Shown piece by piece: positions 63,101-64,000 of a stretch of 64,000 nucleotides of DNA. The notes beneath the pieces were generated by a model. It did no database searches. It had not been told where the DNA came from and saw only the letters and a list, made by a program, of their open reading frames with translations. Within the stretch, counting starts at the first letter, position 1. Each line of letters starts with the position of its first letter. The DNA is from Dipylidium caninum (lineage: Eukaryota > Platyhelminthes > Cestoda > Cyclophyllidea > Dipylidiidae): assembly GCA_017562135.1 (NCBI GenBank), contig QEYB01000610.1, forward strand, positions 62,001-126,000, written 5' to 3'. The position numbers and the translations under genes were made by a program.

Positions 63101-64000
63101 CTTCAGAATTCTTTTGGCACTTGACTAAACCAAATTCGTTAACGAAGCCCACTTCATGAGAAAGCTGGTCAGATAAGTCGATGATGCTTTCAATCTCCGT
63201 AAGTAGACTCAAATTAACGAGTGGCTCACAAGCTCTCAGATACCCGCTTGCACCCTCCAAAGAAGAAGTGGCAAGAATATTCATCTGACCCAGACGCAGT
63301 TCCTCCAGAAAAACATTCAGGCAAGGATTGGACTGCATCTAATAAAGGAATGGTATTTTCAGCTTTCTAGTATGTTTCGGTAGCCCTAAGCATCTAACAC
63401 CAATGGTTCCATGATGTTTACTTATTTCTTTACTTTTAAATTCTTAAAAATGAAAATAAAAATCGACGAAAAAGTAAAGAGACCTCTGTCGGATCCAGCA
63501 TAAAAGAAAGAAATATTTTGCCGAGTCCAGCTGGCCAGGAAGATTCTGATGCCTCCTAAAATAGACAAATAACTCGCGATAGCAGATGCACACAACGGTT
63601 GATGCAAGAGCTTCATAATATGACAAAAGCGAAGGATACACAAAACCTAATGAGATTCACATAAATTAAGAAGAATTATTGATGTATGGAGATCTTGAAA
63701 CAAAAATATGGCCCACCGACGACATGACTAGATCCAATTTTTCCCAGTCGCCAAGACGAATAACTGCCTCCGCACGAAGATCATTCAACTGTCGAGTCCA
63801 CGCCGCTTTGTCGTCATTTCCGCGGAGCTGAGACGCAAGAAGAGCATCAGTTCGAGTGATAATTGCCTGCAAGCAGGCGGGATCGGGCATTTGGCACCGA
63901 AAAATGCCAGCATGCAGGCCCCACGCTTGAGCGTTGCCTTGGTCAACTGACAGAACATGCTCATAGTTGGCACAGGCCATTTCCAACTGATCCTCATTTT
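57142..64000 (-). CDS. ATR: ATR checkpoint kinase, C-terminal ~1035 residues in 18 exons; gene continues past the right edge
   Basis: Exons from 5' to 3': 63717->64000, 63484-63555, 63102-63338, 62781-63025, 62423-62681, 61924-62092, 61619-61850, 61367-61546, 61243-61295, 61135-61168, 60834-60961, 59972-60206, 59561-59668, 58963-59120, 58754-58849, 58275-58651, 57960-58120, 57142-57219. All have GT-AG borders and compatible phases except for one indel in 61924-62092. The first twelve encode the helical FAT region (AYPQQTVW, SQFIFQSMPR) and the start of the kinase. The kinase follows: KPNDDLRKD with the ATP-binding Lys, IRTYAVIPL, catalytic LGLGDRHTENILFD, metal-binding HVDFSC, and MGPTGFEGTFRR. 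The last exon is the FATC domain (LCQMYKGWMPFL). Motif wording matches ATR rather than ATM, mTOR, SMG1 or DNA-PK. ATR signals single-stranded DNA and replication stress from the nucleus. The N-terminal HEAT repeats lie outside the window. Confidence 0.95.
61986..61989 (-). other. One-base frame break in an ATR exon
   Basis: In exon 61924-62092 the upstream part reads in ATR frame through ESFPGCE, and the downstream part resumes a clear ATR frame (AHFRLAHYVDEA) only one reading frame away. The switch falls on a homopolymer of four A on the gene strand (T4 on plus). The exon is 169 nt where flanking phases need 170. No GT donor exists nearby for a tiny intron. Confidence 0.8.

Overview
The window looks like nuclear DNA of a flatworm, most plausibly a tapeworm-like (cestode) genome. 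The basis is indirect: animal-only gene families, many short GT-AG introns (41 to about 150 bp beside a few kilobase-sized ones), small single-exon genes, long intergenic stretches and no recognisable transposon in 64 kb. There is no bacterial or viral gene, rRNA, tRNA or CRISPR array that I can support. The species call is inference.

Layout. 0.3-0.9 kb: a small single-exon coiled-coil gene resembling the ciliary dynein regulatory complex subunit DRC12/CCDC153. 7.9-9.5 kb (minus): an intronless peptide-type seven-helix receptor. 21.4-21.9 kb (minus) and 23.55-23.9 kb (plus): two unassigned single-exon candidates. 24.2-26.3 kb (minus): four consecutive phase-0 exons of an unrecognised Ser/Pro/Gly-rich protein. 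30.5-30.8 kb (plus): an Id/extramacrochaetae-type helix-loop-helix gene with a TATA-like box and two inverted CCAAT boxes. 31-49 kb: essentially gene-free, with G-rich tracts, microsatellites, a CCAAT cluster and a diverged 103-bp direct duplication. 49.3-54.6 kb (plus): a complete four-exon FHL (four-and-a-half LIM) gene. 57.1-64.0 kb (minus): the last 18 exons of the ATR checkpoint kinase, running off the right edge and placed tail-to-tail with FHL.

The genes do not form an operon or a shared pathway. They are ordinary animal genes: cilium motility (DRC12-like), peptide signalling (receptor), inhibition of bHLH factors (Id), muscle/cytoskeletal LIM scaffolding (FHL) and DNA-damage signalling (ATR). 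Composition shifts near 55 kb: the left 54 kb is visibly GC-rich, while the ATR side is AT-rich in exons and introns alike.

I did not find a convincing undescribed system. The most notable observations are a one-base frame break in a conserved ATR exon, a 34-nt ATR microexon, the unknown gene at 24-26 kb, receptor motif substitutions, and the 103-bp duplication. Exon boundaries were worked out by hand from splice signals, phase and family resemblance, not by alignment software.
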